NCBI GenBank assembly: GCA_900618795.1
Contig: UYJD01000012.1
Coordinates: forward strand, 878,531-942,530
Direction: 5' to 3'
DNA: 64,000 nucleotides
Source: Cyanodermella asteris
Taxonomy: Eukaryota; Ascomycota; Lecanoromycetes; Ostropales; Stictidaceae
Program-made: the position numbers and the translations under genes
Shown: positions 50,994 to 64,000 of the stretch, in pieces
Numbering within the stretch: position 1 is the stretch's first letter
Layout of the letters: every line of letters begins with the position of its first letter
Notes under the pieces: generated by a model
The model's database searches: none
Seen by the model: the letters and a program-made list of their open reading frames with translations, nothing else
What the model was told of the DNA's origin: nothing

Positions 50994-53900
50994 GGTGGGA
51001 AACGAAAGTATGGCAGTGGCAGAATGCCGGGTGGGATGACCAGAGGCGAATCAAGAGTGCAGGGAACGCAGCGTTCCCAAGTGCAGCTGTCCAATCTGTG
51101 GGACATTGACGCTTATATGGACAGCCTTCGTACCGGTTCCAGTTCGGTATATGTCTTGACGTACCTCGGCGCTATTCTTGATTCGTCCAGTACACAAGGG
51201 AGGTAATTGGAGGGTAGATACTTCCGCAATAGAGAGCGAATCAGATTAGAAGCATGCATCTCGAGGCCGTATTGGCCAGATGACGAGGTACGTAGCCAGA
51301 AAGCACCGGCTCGTGCTGTGGAACGAAACGGAACAATGCAAGACCAGAGACGGAAAGCTGACACGCAACAGGTATTTTCGAGTTAAAGTCGGCCCCAACT
51401 TACGTGATTGGGTCGAGATATCTTTGGGATGACTGCACGACACTGGTCCTGTAGTGACCGTCAAGAGAGGCCAAATATCCTTCGAACCAACAGCAGGATC
51501 GTCGGTGCTGCAAGTGGCACTGCACAAATGAGGCGTGTGAATCGAATCACCGCATGTGGCACTGCTAGATAGACACCATCATCTTGTGAGGCAGAGTCGA
51601 CGGACCTTCAGCTGACAAGCCGAATCCATCGGAAAGGACGCAACATATTCCGCACGGAGGAAGCCGAGTAGCGAATGTACATTTTGGTATCGCAATCAAG
51701 AATGCAATGAGAACGAGGCGGTGCTTTGCAGGCACCAATAAAACGCGTCAAGATCGTGTTTGTCAAGAGCCTTAGTAATTTGACCAAACACAAGACGGGG
51801 ACACACACACACAGGAGATAAGAAAAGCAGCCACCCCCAGGAACGAGCGAGGGTCGATTCGGCAGCGAGCATGTCCTACCTGAGATCTAACGAGCTTGGG
51901 ATTGTAGGCTTGGTGGCGGACAGGAGGCCTGTATCTGGGCCGCTTGACCACGCGAGAACCAGCAGCAGAAGGCAATGTTCGTCGAAGGCTAAGGTATGGG
52001 GATCTCGGACGGAATGGTGCCCAGCAAAGGCAAGTCGATGCCCTTGCAGGGGTTGAAGAGTGTGGTAGCGAGTAGAGGATGGAGGAGGATGAAAACCGCG
52101 ACAATCGACCAGGTGTGGTCAGCACTTCCGCCTTGAGACAAGAGAAACTGGGCTTTGAGGCTGCCACGAGTCCAACTTCTTCCATCCCTCATCCCCGCCC
52201 CTCCAGCAATCCATCAGTGTGCCATCACACGGCCGCTACGGCTGTCGATAATCTGGCCATTGCGGCGTCGATGGTGAAAATATACCTCGATCTGAGGACA
52301 TTGCATCATTGACCATCTACCGCCTTACGGTTGTTTCATGCCGGAACCAGCAGGTCTGTAGTATTTTGACGCTGTTCAGGAAGATGACTGTGCAGCTTAT
52401 TTGACATCGGTAGTTCGTGCTCGCACGGTCCATTTACAAGAGTTCGTCGCGTGCCGTGAGCCGACGTGAATGCTGCCAGCTTCTTTACCAACTGGCAATT
52501 GGCACAATGGCCCGATCGGGGCCAGGAGCCATTTCTGTTTGCTAATGAATGCCGAAAAAGATGGCATACCGCTACGAGGGTCAGCTTTCAAACTCATATC
52601 ACACGAAGGCACTACATAGCGGTAAGCTTACTTCAAGTGTGTCACACGATGCACCGGCCCACTGCACGCAACGGCTGTCAACGACTCACTGGCAGGCTCT
52701 CATGTCTGCCGCCACTTGGAGCAAGGTATTGCTGCCGATAGAGCTATACGAATCCATCATGAGCTGACAAGCTGTGCTATTGTTCATCAGAGTGGATTCA
52801 TAGGTACTCAGCTCACCACCCTACGAGAACCCGGCCAGGCCATGGCGAGGTATATCCTCATTCGGACCTTGTACGGGGCCGACTATCGACACAGTCGCAA
52901 CAGAAAGATGGTGTTTCCGAGGACTCTATGTATCGCTGCAACTCTTCACGCTCGCTTCCAGCCTGTATAGACTGCTGGATGATAGCAAAGCTGGACCTGG
53001 GCACAGACAACATAATGCCCACCTCTTCTTTGTGTACGGATATGGGCAATATTCGGAAAGGCTACCGCATTCACAGAGCTAAAGCCTAGCCAAGGCGTCT
53101 TGGAAAATGATATGCTTACTCGCGATCGCGGAATTGCATGGCTGCTCCGCAATTCCCCGAACCCCCGGCCGGATAACTACCGATATGGAGGTAGCGTGCA
53201 TGCTTGCAAGGAATTGCGACGAAGCGGGTCGGATCGGTAGAGGGCTGTAGGGAACGTGTGATACACACCGGACGAATTCCGCATGGAAAGTCGACATTAC
53301 CTTACAAATGATCCGGCCATGCCGAAGTCTCTCTCAATCTCTTCGACATCTGTCCGACAATGGTCGCGGCGGTCAATGTTAGCAAAGCCCGATGATCGCT
53401 CTCCTCCAGCTGAGAATCTGAGTATTCGACCACGGGCCCCACTATAAAGTGGTTGCATGCAGAAGCTTCAACTGCTGCTGAAGACAGAAGTACCGAGACG
53501 ACCAATTTTCGAAGGTAGTGCCGGAAGGTGACAGTTGTGTTGGTGACTTCATGTATGGGCTGAACACGCCAGTGTACATCTTGTTGAAGCTAGTGCTGTT
53601 TTTGTTATGGTATAGTTTGGCTAAAGCTTTCGATGTTCCAGTTTCTCCAATCAACTCGTGTACTTCGGTTACAATGAATGCTGCAAAACTCCGTGCGACT
53701 CAATAAAGTTGTTGATTATCCTGATTAGCGCGCTTTGAGGAGAAGTGAGATCTCGAACTTTGCGAACGAGGTCGTGAAATTCATGACTCCGTTAAGTGAG
53801 TCAGAAGTCGGAGGTTGAAGGATCTAAGGATGATGGCAGTCGCGTGAACGAGCTGGCGGGATTTTCATCAGACGACATGGAAGCATCTATCCGCGGCCAT

Positions 53901-54079
53901 ACCAGGCATCCATGGTAGATGCCCTGCAGATGTTCGTGCTTACCTTTGGGACCGATTCACGGCATTTTGGTGCCTCGATGAGCTGCGGCCATTGATCGGG
54001 AAGACAGACGTACTTGTAACGCGGGCACGGGTTGGTTGACTATGTAGGCGACCAATGAAGGTCGGCGTCAAGTCTGAAG
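50994..54079. other. 3 kb gene-poor region before the assembly gap
   Basis: Only short ORFs without family resemblance occur. A small (AC)n microsatellite lies at 51801-51813. A minus-strand ORF at 52192-51989 encodes one hydrophobic stretch (TWSIVAVFILLHPLLATTLF) but nothing else supports it as a gene. The region should contain the promoter of the adenylate-forming gene at its left end. Confidence 0.4.
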
Positions 54080-54427
54080 NNNNNNNNNNNNNNNNNNNNN
54101 NNNNNNNNNNNNNNNNNNNNNNNNNNNNNNNNNNNNNNNNNNNNNNNNNNNNNNNNNNNNNNNNNNNNNNNNNNNNNNNNNNNNNNNNNNNNNNNNNNNN
54201 NNNNNNNNNNNNNNNNNNNNNNNNNNNNNNNNNNNNNNNNNNNNNNNNNNNNNNNNNNNNNNNNNNNNNNNNNNNNNNNNNNNNNNNNNNNNNNNNNNNN
54301 NNNNNNNNNNNNNNNNNNNNNNNNNNNNNNNNNNNNNNNNNNNNNNNNNNNNNNNNNNNNNNNNNNNNNNNNNNNNNNNNNNNNNNNNNNNNNNNNNNNN
54401 NNNNNNNNNNNNNNNNNNNNNNNNNNN
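54080..54427. other. Assembly gap of 348 N
   Basis: A run of 348 undetermined bases. ORFs drawn across it are meaningless. Its position in the gene-poor stretch between the adenylate-forming gene and the TmpA-like gene suggests a repeat or a scaffold join, so the real distance may differ. Confidence 0.99.
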
Positions 54428-56553
54428 GTGACAGTACTGACATGTCCGAGACTTTGGGCCAGACATTGGGCGTAAATCATTTGAGATCAACTTGCCTTTC
54501 CTTGACAGCGGCACGGCTGGCGGCCACTGCTCCTTGGCCTCGAATCGAGGAATTCATCCTGCCGCGCATCGTGCCCAATGACTCCATCTAAATCGGTCTA
54601 CAGTCCATGCGCTGACTTGGAGGCGAGAAAGGAAACGAACCCGACGAAGGATGCTCAGGAAGGATGACCACACAAGACGTTCACAAAGGAATGATAGAGT
54701 CTGCTCTCTCTGCAAGTCGGCCAGCCTGACGCCGTGCTCGGCTGATGGCGCATATCTTCGTCCCATGATTGCCGTGCAACTTGACCTCGGACGCATCTCG
54801 CAATCCTTCGCTGCGGGTAACCGCTGCACACAGCCGTCTGACTATCGCTGCTCGCCACGGCCGTGTCCATCAAGGACGTCAGGACGCTGGTTCAGTCGCT
54901 GCCCGATCTACCCCAGCTAGCTCATGTCTCACTTACACGCTGCTTAGCCGTGTCAGAATGGAGGATGCCATCCAGCGCGGCAGCGGCTTCGAAGCAACTT
55001 TCACTCCGTGGCGGCAGACTGCTGCTATACTCAGCTTCGACCAACCTCGCCCCATGCCCTCTGCATCGTCATCAGCAGCCTCACGATCAGCTCTGTCGCT
55101 GTGTCGTCCTGCAGCGGGAGATCCGTCCGGGGTGACCCAAGATTCGCGGTGCCCATTTCCCTCTGCAATGTCGCTGTTCGGCGCTGCTCGGCCAGTCGCC
55201 CGCCTCAGGCCCCTACCAAGACGAAAAATTCAACCGTTCTGCAGCTCTTGCTGTCGTGTTTAACGACTCTACACGTGGCACTGTTCAGCCTCCGTGTGCA
55301 CAAGACCTGGCTATCTTCTCCACAGCTTGCCTGTACCGTCGAACACTCTCCGCCGGCCATACGGGCCAGTGTGCGGATCCGTTGTCGACGCTGCGCTGGC
55401 GCCAGAGCAGTCAAGCACCGAGGGATCCATCGCCACCAGAATTCGGCGCCGTTCCAGGATGATGCACTTCGCCTGTGGGCGTATCATGCGCATCGCGGCA
55501 CGCTCCCCGTCGGGGTTTGTCTGGGCAGGATGATCGGCCAGACACCCATCCTCCTATGGAATTGCACACACCGTCGAGAACCAAAGCCTCATCTCTGTTA
55601 ACGACACACCCTGGCTGTGGGCTCTTCCTCCAGCCTGGACTCAGATCCCGGGCACTACAGGTCCAGCACCAATAGCCCCGAGATCTTACCCATCCCTTGA
55701 CCGGACATGGATCTCATCGCCGGAATTTTCCTGGCCTTTGTAAGTGAAGATGCACATGCACCCAATATCCAGGTTCCGGCGACTTTGTGCCTCAATCACG
55801 ACGCCAGAGAGGTGGCGCACAGCGTTCGTCTTGGCTGCCGGCACTTGACCTTGTCCTCGTCGGCTTTGACCCCAGTTACCTTTGGAGAACCCTGCTTATT
55901 GTCTTTGGGAATCAGAAGCCACTATCTTGCCTTCAATCCCGAGATCCTGGAACACCCACATGCAGAAAAGGCGTACTGGTATATGCAGTCCCGTATGCGA
56001 CAACAACGAGCCTTGTTCTCTCTGGCCAGGTCTAGTATAAGCGCGATGCAGATGCTGTTGTCCTCGCTTTCGATCCCTCTACTTTTCTACTTGTTGATTT
56101 GTCCCGCTCTTGGAGTTCGTCTGACAAATACCCCATTCTCCACGCTTTGTGGCTTGTGTCATCAATTGAAGTGTCCTGATCTGTCCTTTTCGTTCTTCCT
56201 CATCCTGACTTCTGCCGTTCACACATGAGCTGTACCGCAATCAGCTTGTTAGTGAGACAGCCTGGCCCGCAAACTGATCAACCAACACGACCTGTTAGCC
56301 TAGGCATCTGAAACCAACAGCTCGGCCGATGAGAGGCGTGGATTCATCGTCGATCTCCCGCTCGCTGCTCATCTGCCTCAGATCACTCCTGCATCTTGCC
56401 AAGGAGGTTCTTCTGTAACATACACCTTCCAGCTCAGACACTCCTTGAACCCCATCCTCCCTCGCGACGACGTCCGTCTCGAAGCGGCACGCTGCAAGCT
56501 CAATCAGGGCATAACCACAGATTGAGATATTATTTACTATCATAACGGGTATC
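54428..56553. other. Region upstream of the TmpA-like gene, possible decayed coding sequence
   Basis: Several plus-strand ORFs overlap in different frames (54769-55263, 55008-55601, 55707-56228). None shows a domain I recognise. Around 55830-56180 the third frame reads plausible protein (VLVGFDPSYLWRTLLIVFG; ADAVVLAFDPSTFLLVDLS) but is interrupted, which hints at a decayed gene. The last ~300 bases are the likely promoter of the gene at 56554. Confidence 0.3.
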
Positions 56554-58293
56554 ATGAAACAGATCTGGACTGAGAGAGTGGACATGACGGTCAGCGAGAA
56601 GCGAATCAGCACAGCATCGTCTCCGGCAAGTGATAAGGGCCGACTCGGTGCTTCCACACTGGCAGGCAATGAGCATTCTGAAAACTCTGTATCTCTGGCT
56701 TGCGAAAGCTTCACAGTCCATCTGAAAGTGGTTCAGTCCGCCGACGCGGTGATAAAGGGGTCAAAGGGTAAAGACCATCGGCTCTCGGAAGCCTCGACGT
56801 CATGCTCCCTCAAAGCTGTTTCACAGTCAAAATCACAAGGAGTGGTACTCAAAGTACCGAGCAAAGCAATTCGAGACATGACGTCTGGGATTGATGTCGA
56901 AGCTCAGGAGACCACTACTCTTCCTGCCAAAGTTCATCATTCCATTGTTCGAAACATCCGACACAGGCTTCTTGGCGTATATCATCGCCTCTTTTCGGTC
57001 GTCTTCCTCGCCAATCTAGCAACTTTCATATGGTATGCTTACACATGGGGATCGGTACCCTCACTGCAGTCTCTATCGACAGTCTCCATTGCCATTGTTG
57101 CAAATCTATTTACTGCATCGTTATTCAGGACGGACTACTGGATCAATTTTCTCTACACATTGGTACTGTGGGTCCCACATTGGATGCCACTCTTCGTTCG
57201 GAGGAGGCTCGCAAAGGTCTACGAGTTCGGAGGCGTGCATAGTGGAGCTGGAGTTGCGACCGCCGTTTGGACCATATTCTTCACCGTCCAAATTACACGG
57301 GCTTTCGTCACGAGTGTACCCCACGTTGGCGCAGCTCCTGTCATCTTCACCTATCTTCTCATTTCGCTCCTGACTCTCGTTATCCTGGCAGCTGTGCCGG
57401 CTTTCCGACGGGCACAGCACAACCATTTCGAGGCTATACATCGATTCTGCGCGTGGGGAGCCTTGGTATTGTTCTGGGTCCTCGAAATGCTGCTAAACAA
57501 GTCATATGCCACAGCTACATCGCAGCATTTTGCGGAATCTCTGTTTTTGAGTCCTGTCATCTATTTACTGATGGCCACAACTTTCTTGACCATCTTGCCG
57601 TGGTTACAGCTCCGCAGTGTCGCATGCTATGCGCAGGAACTCTCGTCCCACGCGGTCCGCCTATATTTCCAAGCCCCCGCCATGGGTCCAGTGAAAGGTG
57701 TTCGCATCAGCACCTCTCCCCTCCTCGAATGGCATTCCTTCGCAGCAATACCCACGAACTCATCGATAAGCCTCAGGCAGCAGGATCTACCAACTGCGCG
57801 GGTGATGCAGCCTGGGCCTCGCTACTCAGTCCTCGTATCGCGTGCCGGCGACTGGACAAACCATGCAATTTCCAATGGCCAGACTTTACGTCGCTACTGG
57901 ATCAAAGGGATCCCAGTCCGAGGGGTAGCGCTCGTCGTGCGTCTATTCCGTCGGGCCGTCATCGTTACGACCGGTAGTGGCATTGGTCCTGCTTTGAGCA
58001 TGCTTGCGGGAAGCGAGACTGTGCCCTGTAGGCTGGTGTGGAGCACTCCGGATCCGGAAAAGACGTATGGCAGTCAAGTGTTGCAAGAGGTATGCAACGC
58101 GGACCCGGATGCAATCATTTGGGATACGAGGAAGAACGGTCGGCCCGACATGGTCAGATTGGCCTGGGAGGCTTACAGAGACTTCGACGCTGAGGCGGTC
58201 GTTGTGATTAGCAACCCGAAGCTGACTGGGGCTGTGGTGTACGGGATGGAGAGTAGGGGGATTCCAGCGTATGGACCGGTGTTTGATAGCTGA
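56554..58293 (+). CDS. TmpA-like integral membrane oxidoreductase
   Basis: Single-exon gene of 579 residues (ATG 56554; a second ATG at 56584 is possible). A disordered Ser/Lys-rich N-terminus of ~130 residues precedes a conserved RNIRHRLLGVYHRLFSVVFL and about six membrane segments (to ~365), with HNHFEAIHRFCAWGALVLFW in the middle. The C-terminal domain resembles ferredoxin-reductase folds: a nucleotide-binding IVTTGSGIGPALSMLAG (~470) and a tail AVVYGMESRGIPAYGPVFDS. This layout matches the TmpA family of fungal membrane flavoproteins; Aspergillus TmpA makes a signal needed for conidiation. The larger homologue TmpB carries an extra NRPS-type adenylation domain, absent in this ORF. An AfeA-like gene lies 5.6 kb to the left. 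Confidence 0.82.
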   Translation: MKQIWTERVDMTVSEKRISTASSPASDKGRLGASTLAGNEHSENSVSLACESFTVHLKVVQSADAVIKGSKGKDHRLSEASTSCSLKAVSQSKSQGVVLKVPSKAIRDMTSGIDVEAQETTTLPAKVHHSIVRNIRHRLLGVYHRLFSVVFLANLATFIWYAYTWGSVPSLQSLSTVSIAIVANLFTASLFRTDYWINFLYTLVLWVPHWMPLFVRRRLAKVYEFGGVHSGAGVATAVWTIFFTVQITRAFVTSVPHVGAAPVIFTYLLISLLTLVILAAVPAFRRAQHNHFEAIHRFCAWGALVLFWVLEMLLNKSYATATSQHFAESLFLSPVIYLLMATTFLTILPWLQLRSVACYAQELSSHAVRLYFQAPAMGPVKGVRISTSPLLEWHSFAAIPTNSSISLRQQDLPTARVMQPGPRYSVLVSRAGDWTNHAISNGQTLRRYWIKGIPVRGVALVVRLFRRAVIVTTGSGIGPALSMLAGSETVPCRLVWSTPDPEKTYGSQVLQEVCNADPDAIIWDTRKNGRPDMVRLAWEAYRDFDAEAVVVISNPKLTGAVVYGMESRGIPAYGPVFDS

Positions 58294-59280
58294 GGCAATT
58301 GAATCGTTGTGATTAAGAGACAAAACAGACCCAACCACGTTCAGTTCGTACTTTGCCGCGAGATTTGACTTTTGGTGAGATATGTGGCTCGTTGTGATCC
58401 TGGAACACGAAAAGCAACTGAGCGTACGCGCGCAGTAGTGGTAAAGCTACAGAGCAAGCTCACTGGCATTGTAAAACCTTGAACTCTACTACGACGCTGT
58501 TGAAGATGGTCAAAGATTTTTGAAACCGTCCAATTAATTCGCCAGCAGCGATTGAGGCTGGTAGCTCTGTATAACAAAGCGCATCGGACCTTATGCTGTG
58601 CCAGCGTTACCAACCATTTTCAGGTGGTGCACGAACTGATGATCCAGCTGAGTCTCATCTGCGATGCTGCGACAAGTCCAAGCAATCCAACAGTGCAATA
58701 AACAGTACGTCCCAAGCATTTCAAAGTTTCATAAGAGTGTAGTCGGCGATGAACGTGTCAAAGCCCGAAATTCGGCTCTTTTGGCCAATTTTGCAAGAAA
58801 CACAGTCGGAAGCTTCATTTCGGCTGAACTATCGAGATCAGCGCCTAGGTGCGATAGTACATTATACTGCAGATGTCGTGCCACGAAGCGACATCGCCTA
58901 TGTTGACTCGAAGCAAAGCCCCGAAGAACGATACAACGATAGAGCCATGGCTGCGACTTTTGACACTGTCACTCAAAGCTGCAGCGGAGTGAGAGTATTC
59001 CAGACGACAAAAGACTTTGCTGATCGGAGGGGAACTTTTTGTGAGTAGGCCAGTGGGTGGTGGTGTTTGTGATACCTAATCTTGGAAGTGAGTCTCATGC
59101 TGCGCTATGCTGTTTTAGGATCAATCTATCACGGACGCGACGCGTTGCCCGCTTTCGATCGCGTTCACCCAACTAGCAGATGACGACCAGCCCCTCAGCG
59201 ACCGTACATTTCATTCCGCCTTTCGTTGAGCACCTATTCCTTCAGAGTGCCGCTGACCTGCTCAGAATCGCAGTGTCGCA
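58294..59280. promoter_or_regulatory. MCM3 upstream region
   Basis: Nearly 1 kb between the TmpA-like gene and MCM3, both on plus. Short ORFs in it lack support. The proximal part contains an MCB-type element listed separately. Confidence 0.4.
59140..59145. promoter_or_regulatory. MCB box (ACGCGT) upstream of MCM3
   Basis: The palindrome ACGCGT lies 136 bases before the MCM3 ATG, immediately preceded by ACGCGA-like sequence (gacgcgacgcgttg), with another CGCGT at 59159-59163 (tcgcgttc... read as TCGCGT). ACGCGT is the site of the MBF (Mbp1-Swi6 type) factor that drives G1/S transcription of replication genes in yeasts. Function here is inferred from the match and the gene downstream. Confidence 0.55.
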
Positions 59281-62216
<2,936 letters not shown>

Positions 62217-62762
62217 GACGCGCACGATTAGCATGAGCGGCGTTTAGCTACGGTTCGATTTGTCAACGGATACCCGGGTTGCGATAGAGTCACCAGGCAG
62301 GAGAGGGTTTGAGACTTTGGAATGTTGCTCTGATATGAACGTTATTTTACGCGATTGCTCTTATTGCAAGGTAGAATGAATGCAGGAACGTGCTGTGCTC
62401 CCTGCTCGGTAAGAATAGTCACACCATGGTCAAGATTCCATCAATCGTAATGAACGAGTCATCCATCGTGATCGCAAACTCGAATCAACATTACAAGTCA
62501 TGATCGGCTGTTACGGCTAGACTCGTCTCGAAATCACTCGCAAGATCAATTACTGATCCAGAGTTCGGAGCGCAATGGTGGAATATAGATTTTTGGCCAA
62601 AGAAAAGGGCGCTGTCGTTGTAGATGGGTCCAACTTCCAAGTCTAATCATGGCCCACATCGGAGCCCTATCTACCTAGTGGTTCATGTCCCAAGCCCTGC
62701 AATAGTTTTGCGGGAAGTGCTGGGGAAGATTGCGCGGAAGTGTCCGACTGATTACAGAACAC
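62217..62762. other. Intergenic region between convergent genes
   Basis: A 546-base space between the 3' ends of MCM3 and the eIF5A gene. No ORF, RNA gene or repeat of note is visible. Confidence 0.4.
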
Positions 62763-63833
62763 TTATTTCGGGGCCTCCTTGCAGTCCATGGCCAACTCCT
62801 CACCCATGGCGGAGAGAATGATGACCTAAAGCGGAGTAGTCAGCATTCAAGTTCCCGAAGCAACGATGATGTGCGCAGTAAAGCTTGACGATTTCCAGTT
62901 TGTCTCCCGGCCCTTTCTCGGGTTGAAGCTCGAGCTTTGAGAGACAAATGTTTGAAATAATTGGCACAATTTTGCTCCGGTCTGGGCGGTGGGATAGTAG
63001 TCTAGGACAAGCTGGAAGTCGCAAATCGGGGTCTAGTGGGGAACCTACATTGATGTCCTTCTCCTCCTCCTTGAAGAGCTTGGTGATCTTCTCTCCAACT
63101 TCGCCGTCGGGAAGCTTCTGTATATGGTGATTAGTATATGCTGGTAAATAAAAGTGGCGAGAAGTTGCTGATTCGTACCACGTCATCCTTCATGTCGCCA
63201 CCATCAGTCATGAGAGAGAGGAAACCGTCCTCGCTAATGTCGAGAAGCTGCATTTCGTTACGACGCACGTTGGGAACGTCCTGTATGAACGTTAGCAATC
63301 AATTTGCTGAAAACCGCCAAGAATAGGCTCCTCAGCCTTGTCTCCGGTCCCCAGCCATGTCCTCCATGTTCGTTCATATGCTGGGTCTGGGCTCTTGACT
63401 CGTATGGAGGCCCAAGGCCGAGGGTGTCCTGAGATTTCGTAGACTCACCATGTTGTGGGTGGACGGGCAAAGTTCTTCAAGCTTCTTTCCGGTGAAGATG
63501 TCAATAGCAACCTTGATGCTTGTTTAGTACATCTTCCTGACATCTAGCGTGGAGCCGGTATTTACCAAATGGACCCTGTCTCAGTCAGTACGCGCTCATC
63601 AGTCAGATAGAAAGTTGGCCTGCTCACTTGGCGTGTCCGTGCTTTCCGGTCTTCGAGGTCGACATGTCAACAATCTTGCAAGGACGTCCTGGCTAATGTC
63701 AGAACTCCTCCTTATTACAATTCTGGTGTATATTACCCTTGATCACGACGTGTCCGTTCTTACGCAGAGCCGAGCATTGCATAGGGAAAGTGGTCGAAGC
63801 GCCGGCATCGACGCTGTCGAAAGTGTGCTCATG
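62763..63833 (-). CDS. HYP2: Translation factor eIF5A, first exon beyond the right edge
   Basis: Visible exons in transcript order are 63833-63737, 63688-63628, 63575-63566, 63511-63449, 63280-63179, 63117-63049 and 62825-62763 (154 residues). They join in frame to give [80 protein letters not shown] and the tail [16 protein letters not shown]. The hypusine site is the Lys in TGKHGHAK. The third visible exon is only 10 bases (completing Lys, then Val-His-Leu). The acceptor at 63834-63835 shows that a short N-terminal exon of a few residues lies upstream, outside the window or not recognisable. eIF5A relieves ribosome stalling during elongation and termination. Confidence 0.93.
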
Positions 63834-64000
63834 CTAGGGATTCCTGTCAGCCGAAACGTTCCAAAACTCGAACAACCCACAGTTCATAAGTCCCGATTGC
63901 AAGCCAGGCTGCGCGCTGCATCATCGCGATGCCCAATCTCCAGTGCGACGCCTGTACCGGCCAAAAGGAGTCGAAAAGCTGTCGCTGGCCGGGTTTGCAG
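63834..64000 (-). other. First visible intron / 5' region of the eIF5A gene
   Basis: Upstream of the acceptor (minus-strand ccctag before CAT), no exon that would supply the missing start codon and a few residues in phase 0 is convincing within the remaining 167 bases. A long first intron is common in this gene, so the start is most likely outside the window. Confidence 0.5.

Noticed and set aside
51989-52192. Small minus-strand ORF with a hydrophobic stretch
   Set aside because: A single hydrophobic run in a 67-codon ORF is expected by chance; no splice partner or homologue is apparent.
53940-54591. ORFs of ~150-180 codons spanning the N run
   Set aside because: They are artefacts of translating undetermined bases.
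57267-57977. Plus-strand 236-codon ORF within the TmpA-like gene
   Set aside because: Alternative frame of a clear membrane protein gene; His/Arg/Pro-rich shadow composition.
45906-58293. A classical secondary-metabolite gene cluster
   Set aside because: There is an adenylate-forming enzyme and an oxidoreductase, but no PKS/NRPS backbone, tailoring P450, or cluster regulator was recognised, and the pair is better explained by the AfeA/TmpA developmental system.

Overview
The window is nuclear DNA of a filamentous ascomycete (Pezizomycotina, plausibly a Dothideomycete). It carries spliced genes with introns of mostly 42-70 bases, GT donors, CTGAC/CTAAC-like branch sites and AG acceptors. It also has fungal-type families: two Zn(II)2Cys6 factors, a hybrid histidine kinase, an Mtr-type amino acid transporter, and AfeA/TmpA-like developmental enzymes. 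No tRNA, rRNA, CRISPR array or intact transposon was recognised. One assembly gap of 348 N lies at 54080-54427. The species cannot be named from sequence alone.

Left part (1-8.1 kb) is accessory in character. An AT- and TpA-rich block that looks like a RIP-mutated repeat edge (1-~900) borders a 658-residue orphan gene. Next come three coiled-coil genes of unknown function; two of them share a C-terminal module and so form a small local family, and one of these two has a reading-frame change. From 8.1 to 14 kb there is a 1.2 kb stretch without a convincing gene, then two divergent Zn(II)2Cys6 transcription factors.

The core block (14-45.9 kb) is dense and conserved, mostly in alternating divergent and convergent pairs: an ASNSD1-type asparagine synthase-like protein, VPS9, an Mtr-like transporter, RPL9, a DUF836 glutaredoxin-like protein, an HpcH/HpaI aldolase, SFH1, mitochondrial uL10m, TRP4, GCV1, RPB12, a GAF hybrid histidine kinase, NAA15/NAT1, NAR1, SSZ1 and RRP40. 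Several act around translation (RPL9, uL10m, NAA15, SSZ1, and eIF5A at the right edge), but there is no operon logic; the link is shared divergent promoters.

The right part (45.9-64 kb) contains a gene-poor segment that holds a 4-coumarate-CoA-ligase-like gene with one in-frame TGA, the N gap, and a TmpA-like membrane oxidoreductase. AfeA (a 4CL-like enzyme) and TmpA are described as neighbours acting in conidiation signalling in Aspergillus, so this looks like a stretched and possibly decaying version of that pair. The window ends with MCM3 (six exons, with an MCB-type ACGCGT box upstream) and an eIF5A gene whose 10-base microexon is visible and whose first exon lies beyond the right edge.
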